Positions 22,278 through 32,764 are shown, counted from the first letter of the stretch. The stretch is 64,000 nt of DNA from Sindora glabra (GCA_020226215.1 CM035234.1:46627275-46691274); one strand, 5' to 3'. Made by a program: numbers and translations. The notes: generated by a model from the letters alone, not told the origin.

Positions 22278-23946
22278 ATTACATTCTATAAATATGTATT
22301 TGTTTTCTTGGCATGGTTTTAACAATTATGCGGCCTTGTTAATATCACTAATCTCTGTTATCTTTGGCCTCTGTTCCATTCATCTTAAGCTCAGGATCCA
22401 AAGCCTCAGGCATTTTACAAGCCTCGAAAGCTTGTTAAACTCCTTGTTTAGATATGAAGCAATTACGAAGGTCTACAGGTCCTTATATGAATTTTTCACT
22501 TGCAGATGTGGGCACTTTATTTTTCTATCTCACAATTTGGAATGAAAGGGTTCACTTTGACTGTTAAGAGTCGCGCTCCCCATGTCTTTGTTTTTATTGC
22601 ATTCTGTCTCATCATATCCCACTGTTTTATACATATATTACTTCAAGTAAAAATGAAAATAAAGACAAAAAATAGAATTAAGTCATTTTTTGAGTCAACT
22701 GGAGGGCATATAATTTATAGACCCCCAAGGGTCAAATTTATATACCCTCATTGAGGGCACTGTGTGAACGCAAGGAGAATTGCTGATCAGTTAGATATGA
22801 AGACTAAGCTAAGGAGTCTCAAGTCTGTACAAAAAAATATACCCTTCAACAATAACAAGGGTCAAAGAACCTTCATATAACTCTTCTATGCCATTGCATC
22901 ATTTTATAGGGCAAATTTATCGCAAATGCACTTGATTTAAAATATCAGTCATGTTTAGTATGCCCTTAAAATTTCATATTAATCCATAATATTCTAGCAC
23001 TCCATCAATGTGTAGAAAATTGTTTTCCAATACCTTTAAACACGTAAGATCGGCATCATAGCTATTTGTCTACATGCAATCCAGCAGATGGATTGTTGAA
23101 AATCATATTCAAAGGAGAGTTATAATGGTTGAAGGTTCTCAAGTCATAACCTCTAGATGATTTTTTTTTTTTTTCTTTTTGGAGTAGGTTGTGCAAGAAA
23201 GACCTCAGGGGCGAGCTGACGCTGAATTAACACCATTCCCTCGAAAACTTCCACCATGTACCTGCCTTTATGTTATCCTTTATTTCATAGTTTGGATTAT
23301 CAATGTTCCTTTTTTTTCATCACATTCCCTTATTTAAAACCCAGTTACTTTTTCAACCACATACACACACAAAAGATTCCAACAAGATTAGGATTTAGAA
23401 AAGTCCACCATGTCTCAGTTTCCCGAAAGAGATAAAAAACAATCAAAATGCTTCCAATTTTAACCAATATCTGTACCATCGAGTCCATGCGTAATTTGAT
23501 GGTCCCAATTAGTCAATCAAAAAACGAAATCAACCGACGTACTATTTCAACGATTTTGTCCCATTTCTTGTAACCATGCAATGTTTATAAAATAATAAAA
23601 AAAGCGTAAAAGAAAAAAAAATCGATAAAAAAATTAAAATTGTGAAATTCTGAATATATAAATTAAACAGACAAACTATTTTCTGTTTCTATTTTTTTTT
23701 TCTTTTTTTTACCAAATAATTTCTGAGTCAACATACTACAAACTCAACAGAAGAGGACTCAGGAAGCAAATCGTACTAACCCGAAGAGCTAGTGCTGCCA
23801 TTATCGACTGAACCTCCATTTGCTTCGTCCCCAGATTCTCTCAACTTTATTTCCTTGCTGGGACCGCTTTCCACTCGAACCGAGAGATCACTGGAACTGG
23901 TGGAACTGGAAGAAGAGTTCCGTCGATTATCCGACGATTCCGCCAT
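9388..23946 (-). CDS. UGT80A2-like: Sterol 3-beta-glucosyltransferase (UGT80A type), 5' half of gene, exons 1-5
   Basis: Transfers glucose from UDP-glucose to the 3-hydroxyl of membrane sterols to make steryl glucosides (family knowledge). Five exons join with canonical GT/AG borders and consistent phases: 166, 182, 240, 109 and 171 nt, 868 nt or about 289 residues. The N-terminus is Ser-rich (about residues 1-56). LLNRIATVKDDGTVEFEVPG lies at about 118-137. The GT28 nucleotide-sugar fold starts at QIVMLIVGTRGDVQPF and continues with GHRVRLATHSNFKEFV, GLEFYPLGGDPKVLA, FLPSGPSEIPIQRNQ and ADAIIANPPAYG. Family members run near 600-640 residues, so the acceptor and UDP-binding C-terminal half should lie left of base 1. 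The start ATG (23946) has an in-frame TAA six codons upstream (23964-23962). No exon is broken, so the gene may be functional despite its TE-loaded introns. The symbol is by resemblance only. Confidence 0.93.
9559..10763 (-). other. Intron 4 of the sterol glucosyltransferase gene
   Basis: 1205 bp of AT-rich sequence between exons 5 and 4, with GT/AG ends. I see no transposon or coding signal in it. Confidence 0.85.
10764..10872 (-). CDS. UGT80A2-like: Sterol glucosyltransferase exon 4
   Basis: Acceptor TTCTGCAG|GAC at 10872, donor GCTG|GTTGTA at 10764, phase 1. Encodes DYGHRVRLATHSNFKEFV then LTAGLEFYPLGGDPKVLA. The MITE at 10916-11225 lies only 43 bp upstream of the acceptor. Confidence 0.94.
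10916..11225. mobile_element. MITE in intron 3
   Basis: About 310 bp bounded by 15-bp terminal inverted repeats: GGGCTTGCTTGGTAT on the left and the complement of GGGCTTGTTTGGTAT on the right (one mismatch). It is AT-rich, has no coding capacity, and repeats 'aactgattat' motifs inside. The flanks ATT and ATC do not make a clean target duplication, so the superfamily is open (Tourist/Harbinger-like or hAT-like). Confidence 0.75.
11627..11866 (-). CDS. UGT80A2-like: Sterol glucosyltransferase exon 3 (GT28 nucleotide-sugar fold start)
   Basis: Acceptor CTGTGCAG|ATT at 11866, donor CAG|GTGTAG at 11627, both phase 0; 80 codons. Contains LLNRIATVKDDGTVEFEVPG, an acidic stretch (VVDDDPLDDADLQYIPP) and the diagnostic VMLIVGTRGDVQPFIAIGKR. 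Confidence 0.95.
11867..13447. other. Intron 2, 3' part, with a T23-G19 homopolymer pair
   Basis: AT-rich intron sequence to about 12490, then a run of 23 T followed directly by 19 G (12493-12534). From 12540 to 13440 the base composition becomes more mixed, without an open frame I can assign. A piece near 12690-12730 (GTGCGTGCACATCATATGCAA) resembles the untranslated leaders of the Copia arms, so this may be an old retroelement remnant. That is inference. Confidence 0.5.
13448..13672 (+). repeat. 5' LTR of Copia element 4
   Basis: From TATTGAGATTGTATG (TG to TA decay at the end) to TTTTCAACA. Aligns by eye with the LTR at 21362-21126: CATTTTAGGAAAT, TTCTAGATTGATT, CTTTTGTATATAAATAG and CAAGCCATTTT are shared. 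The TATA-like TATATAAATAG lies at about 13620. Confidence 0.78.
13680..13694 (+). other. Degenerate primer binding site of element 4
   Basis: TTGATATTAGAGCCC resembles the tRNA-Met primer site TTGGTATCAGAGC with substitutions. The right arm has TTGGTATTAGAGGC at the matching place. Confidence 0.65.
14252..15650 (+). pseudogene. gag and start of pol of Copia element 4 (decayed)
   Basis: Starts ATGGAAGAAAATTC. Recognisable gag sequences are NPTITSVKLNEGNYAS and IAVQTWFKG, then a zinc-knuckle-like HCQKPTHLQEQC near 15030-15070, SNQELQGFLQNLF near 15170, and a pre-integrase GHESQGLYY near 15602. Numerous stops and frameshifts occur from 14353 on. No reverse transcriptase belongs to this arm. Confidence 0.8.
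15651..15758 (+). repeat. Short 5' LTR of Copia element 6
   Basis: 108 bp, TGTCTCACATC to AATTAACA, followed by TAGTATCTAGAGCC, which resembles the TGGTATCAGAGC primer site. Very short LTRs starting TGTCYCACATC are common in one plant Copia group. Confidence 0.68.
16313..19172 (+). pseudogene. pol of Copia element 6 (decayed)
   Basis: Motifs in order: protease region SRATDYMTG (about 16528; expected DSGA replaced); integrase LHCRFDHLSL (16883), HSDIWGSCPIVSKSNFHYFM (17051), QQNGIA and RKNRHLIEVFHALLFQMKVF (17337-17420); RT LKARSIVKGYAQTYGVNY (18474), DVKNAFLHGDL (18618) and active site YVDD (18873-18884); then ALRYFLDIEIT and QRKYIFDLLKEIGI (19030). Most of gag has been lost between 16330 and 16420. 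A 125-bp tandem duplication interrupts integrase at 17441-17690. Many stops. Confidence 0.86.
17441..17690 (+). repeat. 125-bp tandem duplication inside the integrase/RT linker of element 6
   Basis: The block starting TTCTACAACCTATTTCTT (17441) recurs at 17566 as TTCTACAGCCTATTTCTT and runs to about 17690 with few changes. The period is 125 bp, so the second copy shifts the reading frame. Confidence 0.9.
19173..20560 (-). pseudogene. gag of Copia element 5 (decayed)
   Basis: Contains NSTITSVKLTENNYASWSVA and VQTWFKV (20500-20405), MYNFVNLKQWDSSISSYIKR and VQLVVEEFPQLLP (20199-20100), and YYYNHYQKLEYLQEHC (19785-19735). The last is a zinc knuckle in which the first cysteines are replaced by tyrosine or histidine. 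It continues with SNQELLEFLQITF. Stops and frame changes lie near 20404, 20210 and 19860. Protein homologue of 14252-15628 on the opposite strand. Confidence 0.83.
21126..21362 (-). repeat. 5' LTR of Copia element 5
   Basis: The minus strand begins TATTGAGATTATGAGC and ends CATTTTAACCA just before ATTCAAGTTGGTATTAGAGGC (primer site, about 21119-21103). Contains TTTGTATATAAATAGC as a TATA-like site. Homologous to 13448-13672. No matching target duplication is seen between 13443-13447 and 21363-21367. Confidence 0.8.
21444..21625 (-). CDS. UGT80A2-like: Sterol glucosyltransferase exon 2
   Basis: Acceptor TTTTTTCCAG|GT at 21625 after a polypyrimidine run. Encodes GISGRDLSKVSTLPAEISH through AQIFDDNIPVQEK. 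Donor AAG|GTATTT at 21444, phase 0. Confidence 0.92.
21626..23780 (-). other. Intron 1 of the sterol glucosyltransferase gene
   Basis: 2155 bp, GT/AG ends, AT-rich. Holds a TA/TG microsatellite (22238-22278), a smaller TA/CA run near 21697-21720 and a poly-T near 23161. I see no conserved coding signal; the frames open near 22264-22754 carry no recognisable motif. Confidence 0.82.
22238..22278. repeat. (TA)n(TG)n microsatellite
   Basis: About 12 TA units followed by about 9 TG units, within intron 1. Confidence 0.95.
23781..23946 (-). CDS. UGT80A2-like: Sterol glucosyltransferase exon 1 (start codon)
   Basis: Encodes 55 residues plus one base, low-complexity and Ser-rich (NSSSSSTSSSDLSVRVE). 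The donor is TCGG|GTTAGT at 23781/23780, phase 1. The low-complexity N-terminus is typical of this family and is expected to be disordered. Confidence 0.9.
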
Positions 23947-24300
23947 TGTCACCGCCGATTCTTACAAGTGATTTCGGTGGCGCCGATCCAGATCCAATGA
24001 AGTAAACTATCCAGACAGAGAGAGAACTTGAAACGAACTGAATCGAATTGAGATGATGGAACAAGAATTCAGAGAAGAATCTTTTGCGGAGACGTAAGGC
24101 AATAAGAAAGGGGGAGAAAACTCAGAAAAGCACGTAGAAAGTGGAGTGGGTGCGATTGTGCTTGTTTGAGTATGTGACACGTGCACAAGCTGTCTGTGTC
24201 TGACGGATCGGTGACGTTAGAGAAACTGACCGCCTGATTCCTTTTGGATTTTGAAATCGAAAGAATTGTGGGTGACTTCTACGGTGTCCATGAGTTTGGT
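23947..24300 (-). promoter_or_regulatory. 5' UTR and proximal promoter of the sterol glucosyltransferase gene
   Basis: Upstream of the ATG the minus strand has a CT-rich leader (TTCTCTCTCTGTCTGG near 24030-24013), typical of plant 5' UTRs, and no ATG between the upstream in-frame TAA (23962) and the start. A perfect G-box CACGTG is at 24178-24183 and a TGACG-type element near 24212. No clear TATA box is visible, so the transcription start is not fixed. Sequence beyond 24300 turns into AT-rich repeats, which limits the proximal promoter to about 300 bp. Confidence 0.6.
24178..24183. promoter_or_regulatory. G-box / ABRE-like CACGTG
   Basis: Perfect palindromic CACGTG in the context GACACGTGCA, 232 bp upstream of the start codon. 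Such sites bind bZIP or bHLH factors in plants; its role here is inferred. Confidence 0.55.
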
Positions 24301-25194
24301 ACTGTAGTATAATACAAATTGTTAAATGGGATTATTAATTTTTATTAAAATTTTTTCTAATTTTAGAAGTCATTTGGTTCATGTAAGAAATAACTTTTTA
24401 TGAAAAGTTGAATTTTCTAGAAAGTTACTTATTGTGTACACTTCCTAAGAAATCCTTAAATGTTGTTTGGTTGACATAAAGGAAGTCACATATCCCAAAA
24501 AATAAATTCTTATATTTTGTTTAGTTCAACTTTAAATTTCCTAGGAAATAATAATGAAATAACTATAATATCCTCAATAATAATTTAATATATATTAATA
24601 GATATTAATTAATTTTAAAGAGGTGATAGTACTAGATTTTTTTTCAAATAAGTTCCAATTTTATGATTTATGAATGTTATATAATGAAATTACTCTTTTT
24701 TTAACTGTGTAAATGCGGTGGTAAATTAAAAATTTTAGAAAGTCATAAATTCTTTATTAGTTAATCAATGTTTGCATGACCACTCATTTTCAATCTTTTT
24801 CATTTGCTCTTTCAACAGAAAATAAGAAAATGTGGGTTTGACGAAGTCTACTTAGTTAAAAACATATAAATTGAGTTCAAAACTTTGAATGATCATAACT
24901 TTGTGCTCAATTGTTCATTTTAAGTGATTTTTTTTATTTCATATAACTTTTTGAGATCTACATGCCCACTCTGATGTGGCAAAAAAGGCCTTTTTCAATA
25001 ATTTTTTTAATTTTTTTTTAATTTCTTATTTTTTTTAACTTTGATCTTATTTTTATTAATTTAAATTCATTCAAATCCTATATTAAAATTTTTCTCCCTA
25101 ACTCTTTTAGTGTCTAGTAGTATTATAATAATTTTTTTAACAAATAAAATTATTAAAAAATAATTTATTACTATTTGTAAACTAAATATTAATA

Positions 25195-26580
25195 TGTTAC
25201 TATTTCGTTCCAAGACAGTAACATGTTACTGTTTCTTTTCAAAATAGTAACACCAATCAAAAATCTCAAATAAATGAATAAATCATATCAATTAACAACT
25301 AAACTGCCAAATAATAGTATGTTACTGTTTCGTTCCAAGACAGTAACATGTTATTGTTTCGTTCCAAAACAGTAACACCAACTAAAAATCTCAAATAAAT
25401 GAATAAATCATGTCTAATTAACAACAAAACTGTTAAATAATAGCATGTTACTGTTTCGTTCCAAGACAGTAACACCAACCAAAAATCTCAAATAAATGAA
25501 TAAATCATGTCTAATTAACAATAAAACTACCAAATAATAGTATGTTACTGTTTCGTTCCAAGACAGTAACATGTTACTGTTTCTTTTCAAAATAGTAACA
25601 CTAACCAAAAGCCTCAAATAAATGAATAAATCATGTCTAATTAATAATTAAACTGTCAAATAATAGCATGTTACTGTTTCGTTCCAAGACAATAACTTCA
25701 ATTGAAAACCTAAAATAAATGGATAAATCAAGTCTAATTAATAACTAAATTGCCAAATAATAACATGTTACTATTTTTTCTCTAGACAGTAACATGTTAC
25801 TGTTTCGTTCCAAAACAGTAACATCAATTAAAAATTTCAAATAAATAGATAATAGCATGTTACTATTTTTTCTCTAGATAATAACATATTACTGTTTCGT
25901 TTCAAAACAATAACATCAATTAAAAACCCCAAATAAATGGATAAATCAAGTCTAATTAACAACCAAATTGCTAAATAATAGCATGTTACTATTTTTTCTC
26001 TAGACAGTAACATATTACTGTTTCGTTCCAAAACAGTAACATCAATTAAAAATCTCAAACAAATAGATAATAGCATGTTACTGTTTTTTCTCTAGACAGT
26101 AATATGTTACTGTTTCGTTCCAAAACAGTAACATCAATTAAAAACTCCAAATAAATGGATAAATCAAGTTTAATTAACAACCAAATTATCAAATAATAGC
26201 ATGTTACTATTTTTTCTTTAGACAGTAACATGTTACTGTTTCATTCTAAAACAGTAATATTAATTAAAAATTTCAAATAAATAGATATTAACATATTACT
26301 GTTTGTTCTCTAGACGGTAATATGTTATTGTTTCATTCCAAAATAATAACATCATTTGAAAACCCCAAATAAATGGATAAATTAAGTCTAATTAATAACC
26401 AAATTAGTAAATAATAGCATGTTACTGTTTTTTCTCCAGACAAGAACATGTTACTGTTTCGTTTCAAAACAGTAACATTAATTAAAAATTTCAAATAAAT
26501 GGATAAATTAAGTCTAATTAAAAATTAAATTGTCAAATAATAGTATGTTACTGTTTGTTCTCTAAACAGTAACTAATTAA
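25195..26580. repeat. Satellite-like tandem array of palindromic units
   Basis: About a dozen units starting near 'ATAGCATGTTACTGTTT' at 25314, 25441, 25539, 25665, 25760, 25853, 25977, 26069, 26198, 26285, 26415 and 26538, with spacings of two size classes (about 87-98 and 123-130 bp). The larger class carries an extra inverted block. Each block is self-complementary: GTTACTGTTT-CGTTCCA-AAACAGTAAC forms a 10-bp stem. Where two blocks meet, GTAACATGTTAC is a perfect 12-bp palindrome. Minus-strand open frames here are by-products of the repeat. Confidence 0.88.
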
Positions 26581-27035
26581 GAAAATTTTAATTCTAATTG
26601 ATGTGTGTATATATATATATTTAATTTGAGTTATATTACTTGAAATTTGATATTAAAAAATATTGATAAAATTTAAATAAAATTTGATTTTAATATTCAA
26701 ATAATTTCAATCAACAAATATAATATATAATATATAATGCAATAATATAATATATATTAAAATTTTAATTTATTCAAAATATTTATATAATCAAATGAAA
26801 TATATCATGTTATATTTATATTATTTAATAATTAGAATCTAACTTTCAAATAATAGCAATAGAAAAAATAAAAAAGAAGTAAAAGAAAATTATGCAATAA
26901 AAAAAATAAAAAAATAAAATAATGAGTGGGTTATAAAATAATGTAGGAATTAAACAAAAGTATGCTGTTAATTAATTCATTTAAATTAAATATTTAAATT
27001 TTTTTCTTAAAATAATAATAATAAAATATGTCATG

Positions 27036-27037
<2 letters not shown>

Positions 27038-27110
<73 letters not shown>
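27038..27110. repeat. (TA)n microsatellite, about 36 units
   Basis: Uninterrupted alternating TA for about 73 bp. Confidence 0.95.
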
Positions 27111-27113
<3 letters not shown>

Positions 27114-27434
27114 TAATTAATAAGCAAACTGAAAAATAACAGTAACACCAACTAAAATCGTATTCACGAAGTGAAACATAATAATCAATTAAAAGGGTAA
27201 AATTGATATTAATTAATTTTAGTAAGGATATTTTTATTTATGAATTAGTTAAAAATATTGAAAATAGAACTTACTTAGAGGGGAGTGGGTAAGTAATTTC
27301 CTGTATTTTATGGGAAATACAAGTTCTCGGAAAGATCTATTTTCTCTCATTTGTGCAATCAAATAACTTTATGATAGTCTATATCTTGGGCAATACAATT
27401 TCTTATATTTTTCCTGCAAATCAAACGACCCCTT

Positions 27435-30400
27435 ATTTAATAGTCCGAATTGTACATTTTTATGGATACTAAAATTATAAGGACAGAATTCACCTGAAAG
27501 AATTAGTATTGGTATTGATATGCTCATTGTTCAGTATAAGCGATGATTATTCATTTCTTATTCAGAAAATCTTCAAAGGGCTCCACATCGAAGTACCAAT
27601 TTGGGAAGAGCGATTGGTGTCAGTTGTATGACATTGATAATTGCTAGCTTCACATAATGTCTAGGCATCGCATAGCCAATTATAGTTATTATACCAATAT
27701 TTAAAAAAAATAATTTTAATATATGCAGAATAAAAGTTTAAATATTGATATTTTGATTTTATAAAAAAATAAAAATTATTAAATTTTAATGATACAAAAA
27801 TGGGAGATTAATATTTATGGTTAGAAGACTTGTTTAATAGGTAAATAATCAATGATATGATATTTTTATATTAAATCATAATTTTTTTTATTTTAGATTC
27901 ACTAATAACTTAAATAAATAATTTGAGTAAATTATCTATATTAATTTATATGTATATTTTTATACCTCTTCACTATATAATAAATTTAATTTAAAAATTA
28001 TTAACTCAAATTTATTTATAGTACGTTGTAATTTAAAATTTTCAAAATTAAAATGCTTACAAAAAATTATTACATACTCATTTTAAAAGTATAAAATTTA
28101 GTTAGTAGTTAATAAATTAAAAATCTAAACTTTTACTTTATGAAGCTATTTTTCAATTTCTTCTTCTCTTTTTTTTTTTGAATAATCTCCTTCACTTATT
28201 TTTTATACATTAATATATAATAAAATCTTTAAAAATACTGATTTTAGTAATAAATTTTTTATTATTTTTAATAAAAAATTTAATGTCCATTGATTCTTTT
28301 GAAAGAAATAATGTTTATACATATTATTTTCTTCCACATATCCAAACTTAAATTTTCTAAAATTATTTAAAATATATTAAGTAAGTTTTGTTTAAAAATT
28401 AGAGTATTATATACACACTTATAAAAATATAATACGTATATTTTTTCACGTTTCTTATCTTATAAATTATATTAAACATAAACTTTTATAATATACATGC
28501 TATGATTTTCAAATAAAGTATTTATTTTATTGATTTAATTTTTTGTTATTAATTATTTTTATGTAAGAAAAAATAAAAAATAAAAATAAATGAGATAAAT
28601 TAATTTTATCTTCATAATGTGTGAAATTATAATGAAAATAGAAATTAACATAAAAAAACCAAATATTTAATATATCAAGTTTGAAAATGAACTATTTATA
28701 TTAGGTTAAAATTATAATAATAGATCACTTATATTTTTTAATATTTAATTTTTTAGGTGGAATGTATTTGAACATACATACATACATAAATAACTATGTG
28801 TAAATGTATGTTCGTTCTTTACTAATAATTTCTTATTATTATTTAATTTTATATATAAACCTAAATAATTTAAAAGAACAAAAAATGAAAAATATTACAT
28901 TATATTAAAATGAATAATACCATATTTTTATTAAAAAATTGATTAATTTAAATAAAAAAATCTAAAATTATATAAATGTGGCACATTAATATCTAAATAT
29001 TATTTTATTGCATTGTATATAACAATATTTTCTTCAATAAATACATGGCATGTAAAGAATTTATTATTGAGAAAATAATGTTGCTAATAAAATAATTAAA
29101 ATAAAGAATTTAAAACTATAGTATATAGCTTTTTTCAATTTTTTGGATAGTTAAAAATTTTCTTTATTTAATATAGAAGTACAAAGTTTTATATACATTT
29201 GATTTAATATAAATGAATGTTTTTAAATAGTAGAAAGTAATTTTTTATTTTATGTAATGTTTAAATAATGAATAATAATTTTTTATTAATTTTTTACAAT
29301 AATTAATATGTTATTTTATTTAATAAAATAATAATTTTATTATATAATTTTAAAGTTTAGTATAAATATGAATTTTAAAAATATATGTGTAAAACAAAAA
29401 AAAGAAAGAGAAAAAGAGAGAGAGAAGAAATATTTGAAGTAAAAAATTTTTAAATATGTATAAAAAAATTGGCCTTACTTTTTATTTAACTATTAATTTG
29501 TTAAAAAAAGACTTGAGGTTAAAATAAATAAATTTAGGGCTTGATTTAAAAAGTTTATAGAGAAATAATTAACTAAAAAAAATTTTTTTATAATGTGTCA
29601 TCATTTCATTAGCTTATCAATCAAGGTTTCGATACCCATAATTACAATCTAATTATGAAAGAATTATCCTTTTAAAAATTAAATCAAACATTGAACAGAA
29701 AATATTTTTTATTCATGGTTTAAATATTTCAATTAATTAAGTTAATGATTAGATCATATAATATTATAATTAAAGGATATATTATCTAAAATTTTATAAA
29801 TAAATCAAATAGATATTTTTAAAATGTAACTCTTAATCTATATAAAATAATAAATTTAATAAATAAAACTATCATAAAATCAATAAAAATTATCAAATAA
29901 AAAATGGGGCTTTTTATTAATTAAGTAATAAATTTTTAAAAAAAAATATTTATTGATTGAACTTTGAAAGTGCTAAACTAATTTTGTAGAAAAAAAAGAT
30001 TTAAAAAAATCAAAAATGATTTTCAATAATTGGATCAATTTTCCAATTTGATCTAGTTTTTGCCAATTTTGTTCCATTCGGATTGGTCCAACCACCATAA
30101 TAGTTTTAAGGTTCAATTCAAGTTGTTTTATGTGTTGATTAATAGTCGAACTAATCTAACCATTTAATTCAATTCAATTTTGGAAACATTGTATCATACT
30201 ATATGCTATTTTTTTATGTAGTAGAAAAAGTACTAGAATAAGCCAATTATATATATTAGCAATGCTATATATATTAAAAATAAATTCAAAATTTAGTTTT
30301 GAGTGTAAATCAAGGATAATGGAGTAAATTTATAAACTTTAATTTAATAAATATAAAAGATTAAGAACTCAATTTCAAGTCTCATTTTTTATACATATAA

Positions 30401-30741
30401 CATTTTTATACTATATTTGCAACGAAAGATTTTAGCCAAATATTTTAGAAGGAAATCAAAATGACAAGTATATGTAAATATAGGTGTTAATGGAAATATT
30501 AAACTAGTAATTCATAAATTGTTAGTTTATTGAAAAATCTCTATGTGAATGCATTTTCAATTAAATATGCATTATTAGGACTAGTATTTTTAGTGATACA
30601 ATAACATTTAATATTGTTTTGGAAAATCTTTTCCTATTATGTTCTAGGTTGAAACACAATATATTTTGTTTTTACAATAAGAAACTTATCATTCCTATTA
30701 TTTAAAAAATATATGATTAAAAATAATTTACTAAATATAAA
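27435..30741. other. AT-rich intergenic DNA without recognised features
   Basis: Very AT-rich. No open frame with recognisable motifs, no paired terminal repeats and no RNA gene signal that I can see. It is the spacer between the possible TIR element and Copia element 7. Confidence 0.6.
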
Positions 30742-31212
30742 TGTTATATTAAAATAAAATAAATAATTTATTTGGATATATTTATATGGATTAACATTAA
30801 TTAATTTATAGGAATATTTATTTAAATAATTAATTTTGTATTTTAACATTAAGCATAGAATAAATTGGGCATTGATTTAATATATATGATCCGTGATAGG
30901 TTGGATCATGCATAAGCTTATACAGATAGAGGTCCTAATTTACAACCCTTTAGTAATTAGTAGTTTTCTATCACAAGTCTGATCTTAAATAGAAATATCA
31001 GAATTATTCTTCAAATGATGCAAAACAAGGATTATCACTTCCAAAATATTTTCTATATTCTATCTACCTGAATAACCTGAGGGGTGAAGTAGGTTGTAAC
31101 TTTACTCATCACCATCGTCTAGATCAATTATGGATTCATCAAAATATGCATGAGGTATGCTCATAATTATTATGATTAGTTTATATATTTATATTTGTTA
31201 ATCATACTATCA
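30742..31212 (+). repeat. 5' LTR of Copia element 7
   Basis: 471 bp, TGTTATATTAAAATAAAAT to TAATCATACTATCA. Matches 36081-36555 throughout, with scattered substitutions and small indels. Confidence 0.92.
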
Positions 31213-31217
31213 ATGGG

Positions 31218-31229
31218 TGGTATCAGAGC
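31218..31229 (+). other. Primer binding site of element 7
   Basis: Perfect TGGTATCAGAGC, the initiator tRNA-Met primer site, five bases after the LTR. Confidence 0.9.
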
Positions 31230-32764
31230 ATGTTGATAGTATGTATTATCTGATTATGAGTAATTTAATTAATTTTTGGATCTAATTTTTAAGGCTTAGG
31301 AAAATTTTCTTATAAATAAACAATTTGTATTTATATAATTCTTCAATCTTAATTATTCCTTAATGCATCAGATTTAATTTCTCTAGCATGTATCTATATG
31401 CATTGTTCTATGTGTGATTAGCGTCAAATTTCTTTTGGTTTGAAATTTTTTTTTACTGAATTATCATTCTTAAATTTGTTATTCGATGATGAATTATTTT
31501 TCCCAAATTAGTAATTGTTCAATTTTGTATCAAGTATTTTTTAAATTGTCAAATTCTATAAATACCAATTCGGATTTTAGGATTTGCTTTTATTTTAGCC
31601 TAAATTGCGTGAAAACCAATTTTATCTCATTTTTGTCGTTTAAGCTCTAGATATCTCCATTTAAAAAAGTAATAATAATACACTTCCAAATTAAGACTTT
31701 GATTCTAGCAACCCTCACTTGTTGAAAGACGATCCAACTTGTTTTTGGAATTAATGAAGAGTATGCATCAGAATTGATGCAATTTGACACAATCAATGAG
31801 ATGCATTAAGGCTTAAACATAGAAAATAAGGAAAAGACAAAACCAAGGAAAAAGATAAAATCAAGGCAGAGAAAGAATGCTGAGTGTGTAGGGAAAAGAT
31901 GGAATTTGATTTTTTTTCCCTCAAGCAAGGTTCACGTGCACAGGCCACACTCTTGTAAGAGCATGCAGCTTACATGCTGGGCCTGTGGGCCCGAGTTTTA
32001 ATCCACTTATATAAAATTTAATATTATATTTATTTAATTTTTTCAATTTTTGATGACTATTAAATATTTATTTTAAATTTTATAAAAATTATACTATGTG
32101 AAATTATATTTTATTTATGAAATTTTAGCTTATAAAATTTCGTGAGCATTTTTCATATTTTTTTAGGTTTGGTAAGCAATCACTCTTTCTAGTTGTAAGC
32201 ATAACTATATTTGATAAATTTTAAGTTCTTAATTATGTAATTTATACACATATGGATACTCTAAAACCATTTAATTCACACTAGTGATAGTTTAGAGATA
32301 TAATAAGACTGTTTTACATAAAAATATTATCCTTCTAAAATATCTAGAAGCATATTGCATTGATGATAAATACACCATATAGGTATAACATTGTTAATGT
32401 GATTTTAAGGTTTAGACTCCTTATAATAAACTTGCAGTATTTGTAATATTTTAATATTTTTTGTACCCTATCAATATGGCTCTATTGATTACATTTTTTT
32501 GTAGACTTTTATACAAGCCAAATCATATGGTACATGAAAATTTTGTTAATGCCATCTTGTTATATAATTGCTTAACTGATTTTATTTTATTTAGGAAATC
32601 TTGTATTATAATTATGTTGTGCACACATAATTAAAATTTTCCAATCTTGTGGCATCAGTTTTGGCTTTTTAGCAACTATCTATGGTAAGGATTCTTAATG
32701 AAATAAACTATAATGAATAGAAAAGGTCTTTAAATATATACTAAACAATTTTTAAGGAAGATTT

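Larger units (their letters stand above)
24367..27434. mobile_element. Possible non-autonomous TIR-bounded element enclosing a satellite
   Basis: The left edge reads AGAAGTCATTTGGTTCATGTAAGAAAT. The complement of the right edge reads AGGGGTCGTTTGATTTGCAGGAAAAAT, an imperfect inverted match. Related GTTTGGTT/GTTTAGTT-like motifs recur just inside both ends (near 24465 and 24518, and as complement near 27355), as sub-terminal repeats do in plant DNA transposons. The 3.07-kb interior is AT-rich, non-coding, and holds the palindromic satellite and a TA run. No clear target duplication is seen, so the element call is tentative. Confidence 0.42.

Noticed and set aside
22264..22754. Two open frames in intron 1
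   Set aside because: Intronic, no recognisable motif, one begins in a TG microsatellite.
25414..26076. Minus-strand open frames with repeated VTVLERNSNMLLS-like wording
   Set aside because: They are translations of the palindromic satellite, not protein repeats.
25195..26580. CRISPR-like regular repeats
   Set aside because: Plant nuclear context, spacers are themselves repeated, no cas genes.
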